Assembly: GCA_023653785.1 (NCBI GenBank)
Contig: JAMKCH010056953.1
Coordinates: forward strand, 20,114 to 84,113
Reading direction: 5' to 3'
Length of the DNA stretch: 64,000 bases
From: Ophioderma brevispina
Lineage: Eukaryota; Echinodermata; Ophiuroidea; Amphilepidida; Ophiodermatidae
Shown: one piece after another, positions 1-11,700 of the stretch
How positions within the stretch are numbered: the first letter of the stretch is position 1
Layout of the letters: every line of letters starts with the position of its first letter
Position numbers and translations under genes: made by a program
Notes under the pieces: model-generated
The model's input: the letters and a program-made list of their open reading frames with translations, nothing else
The model's database searches: none
What the model was told of the DNA's origin: nothing

Positions 1-2416
1 GATTCCCATGGAATTATTACTTTACTTGAATATTTCAACTACTGCAAATCGGTCTTTTGGGGAGTCTTCGCTGTGAGACATATCAACGTTGAACTGCAAC
101 GCTACTTTTAGTTGGAGACATAAATGAAACTCCTGAGTAAGATTTAATTTGATAAGTGTAATTTTGAATTGTATAGATAATTGTGCTTTGGACATACCAA
201 ATTCTTTATCCAATCTGAACAAATTCATTAAAGCTGGTTTTGTTATATAAAATCAGATCAAGGCTCGTTTAGTTGTGTTTGTAAGTATTTCTGACCTTAG
301 ACGTCCACGAGACGTCATAAACAGTATTGTCATGAACCCTGATGGGTGTAGTTAAGTATTTGATTGAAAATGTTTCTATGTCTTCGGGGGTCATCCAAGG
401 TATTTCAACTGCTATGGCAGGCGCCCGTGTTTGAGAAACCACGTATGTTCCATCACATCCTCCCTGTGATCTTAAAGAGATGTTTTCTTTCCGGCTGTTT
501 TTTTCCACTCGTGACAGGTGGGGTGTGAGCTTTGTGGTTCAGACCAACGTGTTCCCCATTGGTTAGCATTTGGGCCAGACTCCCTTGCATAGTGCTCTAG
601 GGCCAGTTTTCACCACTCCTCATCACAGGCAAGTTTGTTTTATACCTTCCCAGCTAAGTTTGGGGGGTACTCATTTAGACTCTTGGTCAGAAGAAGCACG
701 TGTGGGAGTAAGCCGCCTTTTCATTATAAAGGTGTCAATGGAGATTTTATTGTATCAGGTGTCCCTTAAAAATTGAAAAGCCCGATATTTTTACTCCATA
801 GCATGTAAAGGTCCCAGGAAATGAGATGATAAACCTTCTCCAAATCTTTAGCAATAAACATGGCCACAAAAAGAATGCATACCTTGACATCATTAGTGAA
901 ACTGATTTTCAGTCAGTGTCTTGTTATATGGCCTCCATTTTTCGGGTGATTAACTTTTAAAAATATTATTTTCTCAATTTTATTTGAGAAAAGATTTCTC
1001 ACAGGAAAAGCCCTTTGTTTACATATAAAAGAGAGAAAATGGATTCCCAGAAGTTTGTTTGCTAAGTGCCACCTTTTAGATTGCACAGAATGGGGTAAAT
1101 GGTGGAATTTCCCCCAAGGATGCTAAACTTAGAAACTTGTTTAATGTTTGAGATCAAAACATTTGATCCGGGAATTTCCCATAGAGTTATATATGAAGTG
1201 ATTGCATTCAGGTTATTTTTGCATGTTATAGCTGTTGTCATGTCATTTTTAGACTGGGTCTTGGTTAAGTCAGTATACTATTTGAGAAGATTTACGAGCT
1301 AAGGTCTCGTTCGTCAGCACGTCAACCCATCCGGCCGGCCATACCCCGTTTCTTCCTGTCTTAGCTACACTATAGCTCTGGCGCTATACAGTATAATTAT
1401 AGCTAGTTGTTTTCCTCTACAATAATTGTTAGATTTTGGTTCTACACAAACCTAGTGCACAGGCAGTTATTCACTTTTATTCCCCCTGCCGGGAGCTTTA
1501 CTAGCTAAACGGTTTGTGTACTCTGTAAGTGATCCTTTTACATTGCCGAAATACAAGGTCTTCCCCCGCGCTTGTCAGTGGGTAGAGGTGTGAATTTGTA
1601 TTCCCCCTACAGGTATTGCGTTTTGAGCACATTTTTAATTTATCCTTCTTCTACTTCCACTAGGGACATCGGGGAGGAGTCGACCGGCAGGGCGGAGGCT
1701 TAGATTTCGGGTTTGGGGTTCTAGTCAAGCCCCAAAACCGCTTTCTGTTTCATTGATGTTTTTTTCCCGCCTATAGATGTATTCTGCTCTTTGCAACCCA
1801 GCCACTAGTGCAGTGTAATCAGTTGCCCACTTGGACTTGCAGATTACCTTCAGGACTGAGAAATTTCCTCTTTATAATCATCTTACCTGAGTTTTGTATT
1901 ACCGTTGTGGTGTGCGTTTGTCAATTACACATTAACTTACCATATCTCCTTGTATAGGACATAATCATCGGTTACTGGCAAACGCCTCTTTTGAACATTA
2001 CTTATCGAGTTATTAATTGTGTGTAACTGTGTCTTTTGCGTTTTGTAATGTTTTGGCGCTTCACCCCCTTCCTTGACCCCCAATTCCCCGAGCCCTTCCC
2101 ACATCTGTTATATTATCTAAATATTTAAGATCACTTGGCACAATGCTCATTTTGTTTGTGTTTAGCACAAAGGATTTCTGACCTTGACCACCCAGAGAAC
2201 GTCCATAACCCGCGATCAGAAGTCCCCCCATTCCACCTGGAAATTTTCTATTACTCTCTTGAAAAACAATAGGTTCACTAATGAGTCACCACCAACCCAA
2301 TATTGAAGAATGCTTTCTTGCCCCTCCTTGTAGTAGACTTGACACAAACCACATCAATTCTAATTTGCATTTTCCTGGGACCTTTACTAAATTTATCTTT
2401 ACCTCATTAATTACAG
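1..2416. other. Upstream sequence, no supported exon
   Basis: This is AT-rich, mostly unique-looking DNA that would be intron of CTDP1, because the exon beginning at 2417 starts inside the phosphatase domain and earlier exons must lie to the left. I searched both strands for the catalytic DxDxT segment of the FCP1 domain and did not see it. Around 1320-1760 there is a patch with short GC-rich hairpins (for example the GGTTTGGGG / CCCCAAAACC pair at about 1709-1740). No coding function is claimed. Confidence 0.4.
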
Positions 2417-3614
2417 GTCCATATTTCCGTGTGGAGACTCCATGGATGCATCAATCATGACAGAGGATTTATGTTGGATTTTGCACCAACCTTGGTACAA
2501 GTAGCGACCTACAGATACTTTGGAGGGCACAGGGATATCAATTCTCCACCGGACTTCCCAATCCTATCGCTTCCAAGTCTGAAGGTGGTTCTAAAGAGAA
2601 TGAACCTTCTGAAGGTGGCCAAAGGGGAAAAAACCTTCTGAAGGTGTTCCAAAGGAGGATAAAACCACTGAAGGTGGTCCACAAGGAGGATAAGCTTCTG
2701 AAGGGGTCTAATGAGAATAAACCTTCCTGACGGTTGGTTCCAAAGGAGAATAACCCTTCTGAAGGTGTTCAAGGACAATAACCTCTGAAGGGATCCAAAG
2801 GAGGATAAAAATCCGCTGAAGGTGTCCAAAGGAGATAAACCTAACTGAAGGTGGTCAAAGAGGATAATCCTTCTGAAGTTGTCCAACGAGGATAAACACT
2901 TGAGGTGGTCCTAACTAGGTATTTGGTGAAGGTGAAAGTAAAGTAACTGATTGCAAAGCAAATAAAAGATAAGCAGTGTGAGCAATCCAAAGGGACAGGC
3001 AAACATAGGAAAACAAAACCTTTGCAGTTCTTCCTAAAGGTGACTCTTCTGAAGTTGATACCAATCTGATAGCAAAGAACCAAGGGCCACTGATAATCTA
3101 AAGAATGATTAGAGGAGGATAGATTGAGAAGGATCCATCATATTGTAAGGAATCAAAAGAAACATCCAACAAAGAGGGGGAGAGAAGAATGAGAAAGTGT
3201 CAGAAAGAATCAACAGAACTGAAAATGAAAAAGGCCAAACCAGCGGATGAGCGTTTTGAGAAAGAATACGACATGGAGATTAATTTCTTTACCTTGAAGA
3301 ACATACTATACGATAAACTCAGTCACGCTGCATTTCTTAAGCTTACAGCAAGATGTGCCGTCACAACCACAGAACTGAAGCCGATCTGAGGGAATTGTGC
3401 CGTCGTGTCCGCAGTATTGTAATTGCAAAGGAACATACGTTGTGTTCAGCGGTTTGTTTCCGACTAACATGCCACCCGAGCAGAGCAGGGCTTGGAAGGC
3501 TGCCGTGGCATTGGGTGCTCAGTGTCTGCTAAGATTGTGCCTTTGGAGAAGAGTGGTGGTGGTCCAGCTAATGCAACTACACATCTTATTGCAGCCAAAG
3601 TAGGCACCAACAAG
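2417..3614 (+). CDS. CTDP1: CTDP1/FCP1 internal exon: end of phosphatase domain, minisatellite, start of BRCT domain
   Basis: CTDP1 (FCP1) dephosphorylates the C-terminal domain of RNA polymerase II in the nucleus and recycles the enzyme. The exon follows a ttacag acceptor and ends at aacaag|gttagt. It opens with FPCGDSM, the family signature near the end of the FCP1 homology domain. A damaged IIDDRED follows, then DFAPTLVQVATYRYFGGHRD and INSPP, which align with the segment just after the catalytic core in the human protein. A tandem coding repeat occupies about 2580-2910. The last third has YLEE, DLRELCRRVRSIV and then KGTYVVFSGLFPTNMPPEQS, the first strand of the BRCT domain, ending with ATTHLIAAKVGTNK. 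Frame is lost at several points: near 2455, throughout the repeat, near 3385, near 3425, and after ALGAQ near 3523. Because splice sites and domain order survive, I read these as sequence errors rather than a pseudogene. The exact boundaries are supported by splice motifs and phase with the next exon. Confidence 0.85.
2580..2910 (+). repeat. 30-bp coding minisatellite inside CTDP1 exon
   Basis: About eleven head-to-tail copies of a roughly 30-bp unit with consensus gaaggtggtccaaaggagga followed by taaaccttct in the spelled sequence. Read in the gene's frame the unit gives about ten residues, E-G-G-P/S-K-E-N/D-K-P-S. Copies vary between about 26 and 32 bp, so the frame is repeatedly broken in this assembly. 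The array sits between the phosphatase domain and the BRCT domain, the region that is a long, low-complexity linker in known FCP1 proteins. Confidence 0.75.
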
Positions 3615-3650
3615 GTTAGTTTTTCTTGTCTAGGATAGAACACAGGTGTT

Positions 3651-4012
3651 TGAAAGTCTCATTTATTATGACAAAACCAGAATAAAACAAAAAATATCAA
3701 GAGTGACACACTTTTGGCAACTAATTTGGATTATTTGTACCACTGACTTCATCCTGCGTAAATTTTAAGAAATTTCATTGCGGGCAAATATGATTTTTTC
3801 GTTAAAATCTAGTTAAACATGTCTCTCTGTGGAGAATTGGCATATGGAGGGCACTATAACATACAAATCATGACCTTTGTAGGCCAATATGGCAAGATTC
3901 CCACAATGAAATTCTTTGTAAAATCATTTTGCTCTAATTTGTCAAATTTGTGTCACCACTGCTTAAAATTGCTCTAAAAATAAAAGACGATTTGCATGGG
4001 GTCAAACAGCCG
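3651..4012 (+). repeat. Dispersed repeat copy 1 (partner at 19948-20313)
   Basis: A stretch of about 360 bp beginning AAGTCTCATTTATTATGACA and running through ACATGTCTCTCTGTGGAGAA and CCACTGCTTAAAATTGCTCT recurs nearly intact at 19948-20313. Its left part also recurs at 22915-23040. The first two copies lie just inside the two CTDP1 introns. No terminal inverted repeat or coding capacity is visible, so the class is unknown. Confidence 0.7.
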
Positions 4013-4051
4013 TGAGGAGAAACAAAAGATCAATGAGGCAAAAACTGCTAT

Positions 4052-4270
4052 GGTTGGTATTCTGAAAGGGAGTCTAACTTTAGACCTGGATTTCAACCGG
4101 GGTTAGTACTACATGAGTGGATCTTTTTTCCTTTCAAATACTGTGAAAGTTTAATGTAACGGGTGAGAAAATTCCTCATGGATGGACCGGAAGGGTTCAT
4201 CCATGAGGAATTTTCTCACCCATTACAGCACATTTTTAGAGTTTGTTGGAAGGAAAAAAGAATACCAGCC
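4052..4270. mobile_element. Foldback element, internally deleted copy
   Basis: Begins TGGTTGGTATTCTGAAAGGG and ends at AATACCAGCC, and matches the longer foldback element at 16526-16803. Most of the right arm is missing here. At its centre, 4161-4184 and 4198-4221 form a perfect 24-bp inverted repeat (GGGTGAGAAAATTCCTCATG then GATG, with its exact complement) around a 13-base loop. Confidence 0.7.
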
Positions 4271-5218
4271 GTGACATTAATCAGGCTATGTACAGAAATA
4301 ATGTTGCCTTCCTGGGAAATTAGTAAACAATATGATCAAGACAACAAATTTAAGTTAAAACAGTGAATAAGTGAGTTTCAAACTTTTTTTGACCACAATA
4401 CAACCTTTGGATTAACTGATTTGTGTATTTTGTAAACGAAAAAAGTGATAAATATACCAGATAGTGGTTCTTGTGACAACATTGATAATTTGCTGCAGGG
4501 TTCCCGCTTAGTAGGATTTTGGCGTCAAATGACAGACAGAATTTTCTCCGGACACAATAAATTCAGATTGAGTAACAAAATGGGTCCAACTTGAACCCAT
4601 AATTCTTTGGCTATAAAAGGCAAAAATTATGTTTCCAACCGCAAAAGCAAAAGTTATCGACATATTATTTGCTAAATACAGCATTCAAATATGCTTATTG
4701 TGGAAAACCCAAATTCACACTATTGCAATGGCTATTATACAATTTGTATTGTCTGCAGAAAACCACTTGTTAAAATTATAATAAGGAATTTCCAAAATGT
4801 GATGCCTCAATAGTTTCACCAAAGGCACAGAGAAATCGGGGAAAGGAAATCTCACACCCAATTGATTTGAAACTGAAGTCCTGAGTAGTAGTAGTATACA
4901 AAACATTGGTAGGTTAGTCTCGGGACCACAAAATATTCCACTGACAGATTAATTCTGAACATTTGGAAATTATGGGGTCCAGTGGACTTCAAGTAAAAAC
5001 CTAAGTGGGAACCCTGATTTGCTGTATTTGGACACTCCAAGCTCCAAAATAAAAGATTGTATCTTGATTACACGGCAGCAGTGGAGGATGGTTGCCTTGG
5101 AATAGCTGTTGTGAGTAGTGTGATGTCAGTGTAAGCCTGACTCCCCAGGCAGAGCATTTGCAAATAGTGATTACGAAAGGTCACAGAAAGGCACCATTTA
5201 ATTTGTGTGTACTGCTTC
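4271..5218. other. CTDP1 intron, nothing specific seen
   Basis: AT-rich intronic DNA between two mobile elements. Short open frames exist on both strands but none has a recognisable motif, a plausible splice context or a repeat relationship to another part of the window. Confidence 0.3.
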
Positions 5219-5520
5219 TTAACGTGCATTTGTGATTTCAACACCTTATGTTTATTTTGATCACTAGATATCCTTGGAGAAAAGCTTATTCTCAAATTTG
5301 AGCTGATCCCGGTTTCTTGCGGTTTTGTGTTATGAGCAAATGCTTGTTTCCCATTGTCCCTAAGCTACTGTGCTGCAATTTTCTTCTGTTTACGGACAGA
5401 AAATACAAAACTACAAATATATACGAATATCTTACAGATGCGACCGAAAATGCACGTAAGAGGGGCGCACGTAGATTTATTAGGCTACTGGTTAAGATGA
5501 TATAAAATCTCAAAAATCAT
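5219..5520 (+). mobile_element. TTAA-flanked MITE family C, interrupted copy
   Basis: Starts at TTAA followed by CGTGCATTTGTGATTTC and carries the family's core (CACTAGATATCCTTG, AGCTGATCCCG, a GACAGAAAAT segment). Full copies are at 27307-27663 and 43195-43589. After about 5515 the family sequence is replaced by a foldback sequence (CACTGAACTGATTTCCTTTA) shared with 13405-13770, so this copy looks like a nested insertion. The right end is not found. Confidence 0.6.
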
Positions 5521-5934
5521 TACACTGAACTGATTTCCTTTACACCAATGTTGACTGAAAACATATGCATTCCTTTTGAGAAGTGGAATGCCCAAAATAC
5601 TATTTTAGCACCCTAAAGAGAAAATGGTCTAACGTGACCCCAGGGCACCACCCTGAGCGCCCTACTCTTCCTCAATTCCGTTTTGGCCGCCTTACCAAAC
5701 GGAGGCGTTTACCGGCAGCTATGTCTTTAGCAGCCAAAATAACTGAGATTTTTGATACTGGGCTAGTGTCGTCTCTATACGGAATACTCCCTACACTATA
5801 CCCAAACGCATCTGGGATCTATACCTGGATTATATACTAGATTTATTACGCTCTATTCGGACGGAATAAACGCGACTTTTACGCCCGTCGAGGCTTTTAT
5901 TGTGTATCCCCTTTTTTTGCCGCCGATGCGGTCA

Positions 5935-6090
5935 TGTGATCTGTATAAGAGCGGGTAAAAAGGTAAACAAAGGCAGCCATTGTTGCCGTCACGTGTTGCG
6001 TGCTTTGGATGCCCTTTCTTCTGTGATCCGTGTCTGTTTCTTGTAGTTGCCTTACTATCAATAAAACGTTCTATTGGGTGAGTGTTGTCT
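5935..6090 (+). promoter_or_regulatory. Possible TATA promoter or LTR-like segment
   Basis: A TATA-like TGTATAAGAG at about 5940 is followed about 30 bases later by CAGCCATTGTTGCCGTCACG with an E-box CACGTG, then an AATAAA at about 6059 and a donor-like TTGG|GTGAGT at 6077. It lies immediately left of the GC-rich block. This could be the promoter and first exon of a transcript entering the block, or the U3-R-U5 of a retroelement. I found no matching second LTR near 11.7 kb, so the second reading lacks its main support. Confidence 0.25.
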
Positions 6091-6169
6091 ATATTTTATT
6101 ATTATGCTTGTTGTATTTTAATACACAGATGTGAAAACTGACTTTGGAAAATCTTTACCGGTGTGACTT

Positions 6170-9100
6170 ACCGCGCGGGTGCTTTGTCTCCGCGTTGGCG
6201 GCCGGGTCTTACCGCGGCACGCCTTGTTTTTCATCGCTCGTTTCCGTTCCACACCGGGCCGCGCCCTTTTTGGCTCTCTTCACCTAACCCATCACCCCAC
6301 TCACACGTCTTTTGCGCGTTTGCCGTCCCGCGACCCTCTTTTTCCCGTGCTTCATTTCGTGTCTTGCTTCCGTGTCGCTCCGTTTGGTGCTTGTTTCTTT
6401 GCGGTGGCCTTTCAGTTTCAATGTTTGCGTTGAACCAGTGCCTCCTGTTCATGTTTCGCTAAGGGAAGGGGGTGGTGTTTCGGGCTCGGTCCGCGGTTCT
6501 TCCCAGGCGGGCCCCGCTGCTTTGGGGGGACCTAAAGATGTTGAACTTCGCTACTTCATGGCGTGTTAGTAGGGCGTTTCTCTCTCGGTAGTTCCGCCCG
6601 TCTACCTAGCTACCGGCCGCTGCTCGCCTGGTCTAGCCCTAGGGCTTCTACGGTGCAGCTATCGCGACCTGCTCTGCCTTTTTTCCTTGGGGATTTTGGC
6701 GGCTTGCAGACATTCCGGTACGGCACCTTCGGTTGCTTCTAGCGTGCTAGTCGGCCAGCTCCCTCGGGGGCCAGCTGGCTAGCATGCGGCCGGCGCTTGT
6801 CTCGCCGATTTATCTCTTCTTTATCGGTGCAGGCTAGCTTGGTCTGCTCTGCTCTCTTCCTGTGGGCTGGGGCGGCTGCAGGCCGTCCGGTGGCGGTGTG
6901 GTTGCTATGGTGACGCCGGGTTTTCTCGGTCCGATCCATCGCCAAGTACCGACACCCTGCGCTCGTGGTTTAGGGTTCTCGGCCCCTGCAACCGCGCTGG
7001 GCCGTGTCCCGGCCTCGGGGCTTGATTCGTCTAGCCCTGGAGTCGGTTTCCCCCCCTCGTTGCCCCCCCGTTACGTGGCGCCGCGGGTGTCGTTAATGCT
7101 CACTGCTACTGCCTCCCCCCCGCATGTCTCTCCTGCTGCCGCGCGTGTCCTATGGCGCTCGTGCTGCCTATGCTTCATCAGCCAGGCCTTTCACGGGCTA
7201 GGTGGGCGCGCAGCGCTTCGCCAGGTTTGGCTCCCCGCTCACACGCGCGGGTACCGTGCCCGTTTACTGGTGCGGTTCGACCACCACTGGTTCCCGCTTC
7301 GGTTAAGCCGTTACGGCACAGAACACCCGGCCGTGCTAGCCCTGCTATCCCCGCGTGGTTTATCTGGCTCGTGCTGCATGCTTCACCAGTCCTTCACGGC
7401 TAGGTGGTGCGCGCATCGCTTCGCCGGGTTGTCCCCCGCTCACGCGGGGTTCCTTGTGCGGTTACTGGTGCCGGTCGTCCATGTTCGCTATTTCCCGATC
7501 TATCGGTTTCCGGCCCCGGCTTACGGTACCTCCGTGGGTGTTTCCTTCTCAGGCCCTCGTGGGGCAGCCTCGGGCTTGTCCTCCGCGGGGCTCGTGCAGG
7601 CTGCAGCATGCCCTCTTCAGGGCGCGCTGCGTGCCGGTGCGTAGCCCATGTCGCTATTAGTCTCTCGCGGGTTGTATAGCTCTTGGTTCGCCTTCTAGGG
7701 GCTGTTCTCCCCTCTTCGGCGCGGCGTATCCTCTTTTGTAGCGTCTACCCTCTCGAGTGATCGCTTGGGTTGATGTTTACACTCAATCCTCTTTTCCGCG
7801 CCTCAGTCTTCTCGCAGGGGTGCGCTGCATCGTGTCCGTTTATCCGCCGTTGTGGCGTTGATTCCGGGTCTTTAACCACAGCGACTGGTCCCCTCTTCGG
7901 GGGGCTGTTGCTCAGGTGTTGTTTGTCCGCCTTCCTGGTGTTGACTTTCAACTCACGGCACCGCGACCTGTCTCCCCTGCGGGGATGTCGCGCCGCCTTG
8001 GCTGTCGGGCATCCCCTCGGGGATGCTGTAGATCTCGTCGTTCTCTCGGCTACCCAGTCTGGGCGCTTTGCAGTGCTCCCCTTCGGTGCGGCCTAGCCTG
8101 AGTGGCTTTCACCCTTCTGGCAGTTGCCTTGCCTTGGGGTGGATCCCTCTCACCTTGTGTAGTCCCGGGTTTACCCGGTCTATTCTCGGACGTTGCTCTA
8201 GCTTCTGCATCAGGGTCCCCCACCTTGGGTGCTCTCCCGGCCTGTGGGCGGCCTAGCCCGCCTCGTCCTGGGCATGGGGCGCATCTGCCGTGCTATAGCT
8301 TGCAGTTGCCGTCGGGGTCCTACCTTCAGCCTTTCTGCACTCTGCCCCCGCTCCTCTTGGTTCTTTTCGCTGTCTCGCGCTCCTTTGGAGCTTGGGTAGC
8401 CTCGTGCCTGTCTGCTACCCTCCCATGGGCTTTTCACCTGGGCGTCCGGCCTTCCTTCGCTGCCTCTGTTGGCGGCTGTCTATTGCTGCCTCGGTAGCTA
8501 GCTCCTTCGTGGTGCATTCCGTGCACCCTTTCCGTGTGCACCTTCGGGGACTTGAGGCCTCTGTTCTCTGCCATTTATGCGCGGGGCATTTTAGGCCTTG
8601 GCTGTCCTGGCTCTTAGCCTGCGTTGGCTTACTGCTACCTAGCCTGGTCCATTGGCTGTCTCCCTTGGGGAACTTTGACTCAGGCTATGATGCAGTTTCG
8701 CTGCCTCCCCCTCCCTGGGATCACTGGCCTAGGGCCGCTTCGGTCGGCCTATTACAGTTGCCGTCTGGCGTTAGTCTCTGTTCCCCCTTGAGGTCAAGAC
8801 CATGTATCCAGCTGGGTGTGTATACTGGTCGTTTGGGTCGTTTGTTGCCCCCTTGCTTCTGCGGGTGGAGGTCGTGGCCTGTAGCCTGGCGTGGGTCGTC
8901 TTTGACTTTCGCCTTGGCCATGCCTGGGGCTTTCATCCTCCTAGCCTTTGCGACTCGACTTAGACCCTCATCTCCATTCGGGGTAGCTGGCCCTGGTTCT
9001 TTCCTCGCAGCTTGGCTGGACCCTTTTCGGGTCTAGCCTGGCTAGGCTGATGCTCTGCTGCTTGGTGTATTACCGTGCCCCCTTCGGGGTTTATGATGCC

Positions 9101-11700
9101 TGTGCCTATGCCGGTATGCCGTGGCCCCTCCAGGGGCTTCACTGGCCGGCCAGCCTGGTTTGAGGGGCTTTATTTCCTTCTCCCTTGGCCTTACACCCCG
9201 TACGGGGAACTTGATCATTGCGTCTTGGCTGTTCTCCCTTGCCCTCCGTCACTCTTTATGCGGGCGCGAGACCTCAGTTTATATGCCGCCTGGTGCCCTC
9301 GGGGCCTAGCGTGCTCTTGCCGGTCTCGGCTTTGGTCATTCAAGTCTTGATGCTGTTGCTCGGGTTCCCTCTTTAGGGCTTGGCTCCCACCCATGTGGAT
9401 GCCCTCACTCCCTCGTGGGCTCGTTTTGTCCTGGTCGCTGGTGGTTTGGCTCTTTTGTCTAACCTTACCTGTGCTCCCAGGTCTTACTCCTCGCCCCTTG
9501 GGCTAGCCTTTGAGGTCTTTCGATTTGTGCCTGGACACTGCCCACTGTTGGGTCGGTGTCTTGACCGTGGTCCCTTCTCCCGTTGTTGGGATTAGGGGTC
9601 TGGCTTTGACGTTCTCGCAATTCCGTTGGCTCTCGGCTGACGAGCCTGGTCCGCTGTCTCCGTTGGGGAGCCTGGCACGTTTTGGTGCGGCCTCTACGTG
9701 CCCTCTTTGGGGCTCGTTGTACGGCTTAGAGTCGGCCTTGTTCTGGCCTAGCGTTGGGGCTCATCCAGGCCTAACGGCGTTCCCGGGCTCAGGCCAGGTG
9801 TGCTCCGCGATTCGTCTGGGTCCTGTCTAGGGGTTCTCCCCTCCCACGGTTTTCAGGCTCCTTGTTCGTCTCTTCACTGCGTGTTTTTTCTTTGCCACGC
9901 CTTCTGTCCCAACTGTACTGCCTTGTGGGAATCCCCGCGACGGAGTATTCCCTAGTTTGGTGGGTTCCCCGAACTCGCCTTTACAGGTGGCTTTCTCAGT
10001 TTTTCTTGAGTGACTTGGTCTTGTCTTCCCGCCGTGCCTATGCGACCTGGATCTTGTTGCTTTTCCCTTAGTACCCTCGGGTCCTGGGGGCACTTCGGTT
10101 GCTCTTGCTCCTGTCATTTACGACCTGTTGCCCTTGAACATGGTGTCTGACCCACATCGCGACTGGGATTTTTATACCCTCTATCCTAGTCGGTCAAATC
10201 TGTGACCTGAACTTTAAATCGGTTGGGAGCTTCTCGCTCCGGGTGGAATGTCTCTGGGCGTAAACCCCCGCTGTGAGTCATTCTTCATGTCGGACGTCTC
10301 GATTTGTTGACGAGTTGGTTGCTCCCTTTTCTCGCGGCTTGGTGATCCTTATCGGTATCTCGCCCGTTCGGTAGTTCACCTTCTCCGTGGCTCTCTTCAG
10401 TTTCTTCTCCTCGGGAGATCTTGTGTCGAGGCCGCTGTGCTGTCCGCGTACCTCTTCTCTCGGTGGCATCATTATGCCCGTAGCCGGGTTTCTGCTACGC
10501 GCGACTTGTTTGCCTCTCGATAACCGATTTGTCTTTCGGCCCAGAAGTTCCTCAAGTTAGGATCATTCTGTCCTTCTACGACTTGTCACCTGCTCTCTGC
10601 TTGCATTAGCCACTGGTTAGGCTTCTGCTGGGGCTTCCCGAGCAGTTAGTGACCTCTCGCCTCGGGTCCCTCTCGGGCTCACTCGTGTTTCTGCAAGCTA
10701 GCCTCTGTTTCTCCCCTCGGGGGGGGGGGGGGGGGGGGGTGTAGACGTCTCGTGGTTTCCCCACTTGGTCTACTTTCGGGCAGATTGACTTGGCCCGATC
10801 TGGGAAGCTAGTATCATATCTAGCCTTTGACGCTCTTCAGTTGCCCGTTTCTGGTCCCACGCTCCCGGTCTTGCGGAGGTCTGCCTCTTCTTTCCTCGTG
10901 GTTCTGTCTACCTCCGATTCGAGGCCTAATCGTCCCCCATCTCCTGGCTGTGACGTCTGAGGTGGGACTTTTCACGTATATTGGGCTTTGCTGGGTCTGT
11001 CTCCGATCGTCCGTTGTCTGGATTTTTGAGGTCGACTAGCTCCGCCTACCACCGCCGAGGTTGTTCGTTCGTCTTCGGTGACGTTGGTTCTATTCCATTG
11101 ACTCCTGAAAGGCGTCCGTTTCTGACCCGAAAGCTAGTTCCCTCTTGGGGTCTGAGTTCTATCGCGAGTTTCTTGGCGAAGCCCCAATCGTCCTTGGGTG
11201 CACGGCTCCTAGCCTTCGCCTTTATTACTCTTTCAGGGTCCCTTCCCGGCTGGATTAGCTCGAGATTTTCCTTCTCCTGGTAGCCTCTTCCTCCGGGTCA
11301 GGGCGGACTTCATCTCTCCGCCCGCCCACCCACGGGTCTGGGGCCTTTAGCCGTCATCGTCTCTCAACCTTTATCTCCCCGGGCCTCTTTCCGTGGGTTC
11401 TCTGTGGTGTTCTGAGCGGACCCCCATCCTGGGGCCCGCGCCTCCGTTTTTTGGGGTTTAGCTTCTTTGCCCGCGTCTTTACGCTGTTCTGCCTTGCGCT
11501 TCTCTGTTTCCCTCCCGGATCCCAGTTTTTCGCAAGGCTGTGAGGCTTTTCTCCGGCGTTGCGCGGGGTGCTGCGGGCCCTTTGTCCAGGGCCTACGTCG
11601 CACTCCCGTCTCTGTCGGAGCTCTTCCTCTCGCCTATTCCTAGGCTTGGTTTTCTCTGCGGGAGTCGCGGCTCTGGCTATCCTCCTAAAAACGTTGGCCA
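6170..11700. other. GC-rich, A-poor block of unknown nature
   Basis: About 5.5 kb whose base composition differs sharply from everything around it. The plus strand is rich in C, T and G and very poor in A, CpG is frequent, and both edges are abrupt. Short palindromes of the form CCCC-t(t)-CGGGG recur (for example at 7893-7907, 8011-8024, 9076-9090). A partly duplicated 212-bp unit lies at about 7150-7480, and a run of 21 G is at 10719-10739. Open frames such as 6862-7644 and 8392-9036 on plus lack any recognised domain and are expected where A, and therefore stop codons, are scarce. On minus, a short basic frame begins MANVFRRIARAATPAEK at 11701, gag-like in composition only. It sits in a CTDP1 intron. 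A decayed retroelement, a foreign insertion or unusual satellite DNA all remain possible. Confidence 0.5.

Noticed and set aside
6862..7644. 260-codon plus-strand frame in the GC-rich block
   Set aside because: Stop codons are scarce because A is scarce; the translation has no domain, repeats a local 212-bp duplication and overlaps equally long frames in other phases.
8392..9036. 214-codon plus-strand frame in the GC-rich block
   Set aside because: Hydrophobic composition follows from the C/T-rich strand; no motif, no start context and competing frames.
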